Assembly: GCA_963664945.1 (NCBI GenBank)
Contig: OY761822.1
Coordinates: 3,968,001 to 4,032,000 of the forward strand
Length of the DNA: 64,000 nucleotides
Direction: 5' to 3'
Source: UBA6522 sp963664945
GTDB taxonomy: Bacteria > Pseudomonadota > Gammaproteobacteria > Steroidobacterales > Rariloculaceae
Below are positions 63,711 to 64,000 of this stretch, one piece after another. The number at the start of each line of letters is the position of its first letter. The first letter of the stretch is position 1. The position numbers and the translations under genes were made by a program. The notes beneath the pieces were generated by a model. The model did not search any database and had not been told where the DNA came from. It saw only the letters and a program-made list of their open reading frames with translations.

Positions 63711-63872
63711 CAGTCCGTGGCAAAAGTCCCCCGTTGCACCGAGACCGGCGCGGCGCCCGGCCGGCAAGGCGCGAGGAGGGAGAATATCGGGAATATTTGA
63801 CCGACGAGCAACGCAGCCGGCCGGGATGCCGCGCCGGTCGAATGCAGGGGGACTTTTGCCACGGGCTGCTAG
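63707..63872. repeat. MITE-like 166-bp inverted-repeat element between bamE and rnfH
   Basis: Both ends read inward as CTAGCAG, T or C, then CCGTGGCAAAAGTCCCCC. The symmetry continues past a short mismatch through ACCGGCGCGGC and CCCGGCCGGC, so most of the element can fold into one long hairpin. No coding capacity. Its outer CTAG contributes the TAG stop of bamE on one side and of rnfH on the other. Confidence 0.85.
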
Positions 63873-64000
63873 TGCGGCCCCATGTGCCGGCCGGCGGCCA
63901 CGGCACGGCGGCGCATTTCCCGGGGATCCATGAGCAGCGGCCGGCAAATTTCCACGCGATCGCCGTCCTCGATGACATGTTGGTGTTCGATCCGGTTGCC
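63869..64000 (-). CDS. rnfH: RnfH/RatB-family protein, C-terminal part (5' end outside window)
   Basis: The last 43 codons read IEHQHVIEDGDRVEICRPLL, then DPREMRRRAVAAG, and end in TAG (63871-63869). LxxGDRVEIYRPLxxDPxExRRxR is the RnfH ubiquitin-like family tail. In gammaproteobacteria rnfH (ratB) lies next to bamE (smpA), as here. Its start lies beyond the window. Confidence 0.9.
   Translation of the reverse strand, partial: GNRIEHQHVIEDGDRVEICRPLLMDPREMRRRAVAAGRHMGPH

Overview
The window is GC-rich bacterial DNA, most likely from a gammaproteobacterium. The best evidence is the right third. Its block rnfH-bamE-fur-recN-nadK-hrcA-grpE-dnaK-dnaJ-dapB-carA-carB-greA-rlmE-ftsH-glmM-tpiA-secG-tRNA-Leu(GAG) is the housekeeping order known from Pseudomonas-like gammaproteobacteria. 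No named species can be supported from the sequence alone.

Layout. (1) 1-9.3 kb: the tail of a hypothetical protein, a malic enzyme, an AddAB-like helicase/nuclease pair and a PhnB-like VOC protein. (2) 9.3-27.4 kb: accessory DNA of lower GC in places. It holds a GIY-YIG (T5orf172) protein, a DUF3553-like protein, an intact IS630 element, a NucS-like nuclease, a methyltransferase, an AAA ATPase, a hipBA locus whose hipA is frameshifted at its 5' end, and an ISAs1-type element whose transposase carries an N-terminal DruA/DUF4338-like domain. After these come two small DUF6152 proteins, a sulfatase, an HNH nuclease, a PD-(D/E)XK-like protein and several gene relics. (3) 27.4-39.5 kb: a four-level nest of mobile elements inside one host gene. 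(4) 40.6-41.0 kb: a degraded integrase N-terminus against the 3' end of tRNA-Leu, which looks like the edge of a genomic island. (5) 41-64 kb: the housekeeping block, read mostly on the minus strand. A two-gene cassette of unknown function sits between ftsH and glmM, where folP is normally found.

The nest reads from outside in as: host gene; IS66-A (27419-39509, 8-bp target duplication TCTCTAAC); RIT element 2 (27683-37407) inside IS66-A tnpC; IS66-B (29253-35241, duplication GCCCATTC) inside the middle recombinase gene of RIT-2; RIT element 1 (30230-33666) inside IS66-B tnpC. Removing each insertion on paper, keeping one target copy, restores an open reading frame at every level: host 583 codons, tnpC-A 538, ritB-2 307, tnpC-B 531. 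RIT means recombinase-in-trio: three overlapping tyrosine recombinase genes between long inverted repeats.

Both RIT elements share an end structure that I find the most interesting signal here. The 6-bp target is present as a direct repeat at the two ends. An inverted copy of the same hexamer closes the inverted repeat at the ritC end, followed by a 20-bp palindrome of the form TWATGTTGA-NN-TCAACATWA before the second direct copy. The inverted hexamer differs between the two elements and matches each one's own target, so it must be acquired on insertion.

Other points of note are in-frame repeat expansions in both carbamoyl-phosphate synthase genes (six 24-bp units in carB, two 48-bp units in carA), and a 166-bp MITE-like inverted repeat between bamE and rnfH whose CTAG ends supply the stop codons of both genes.
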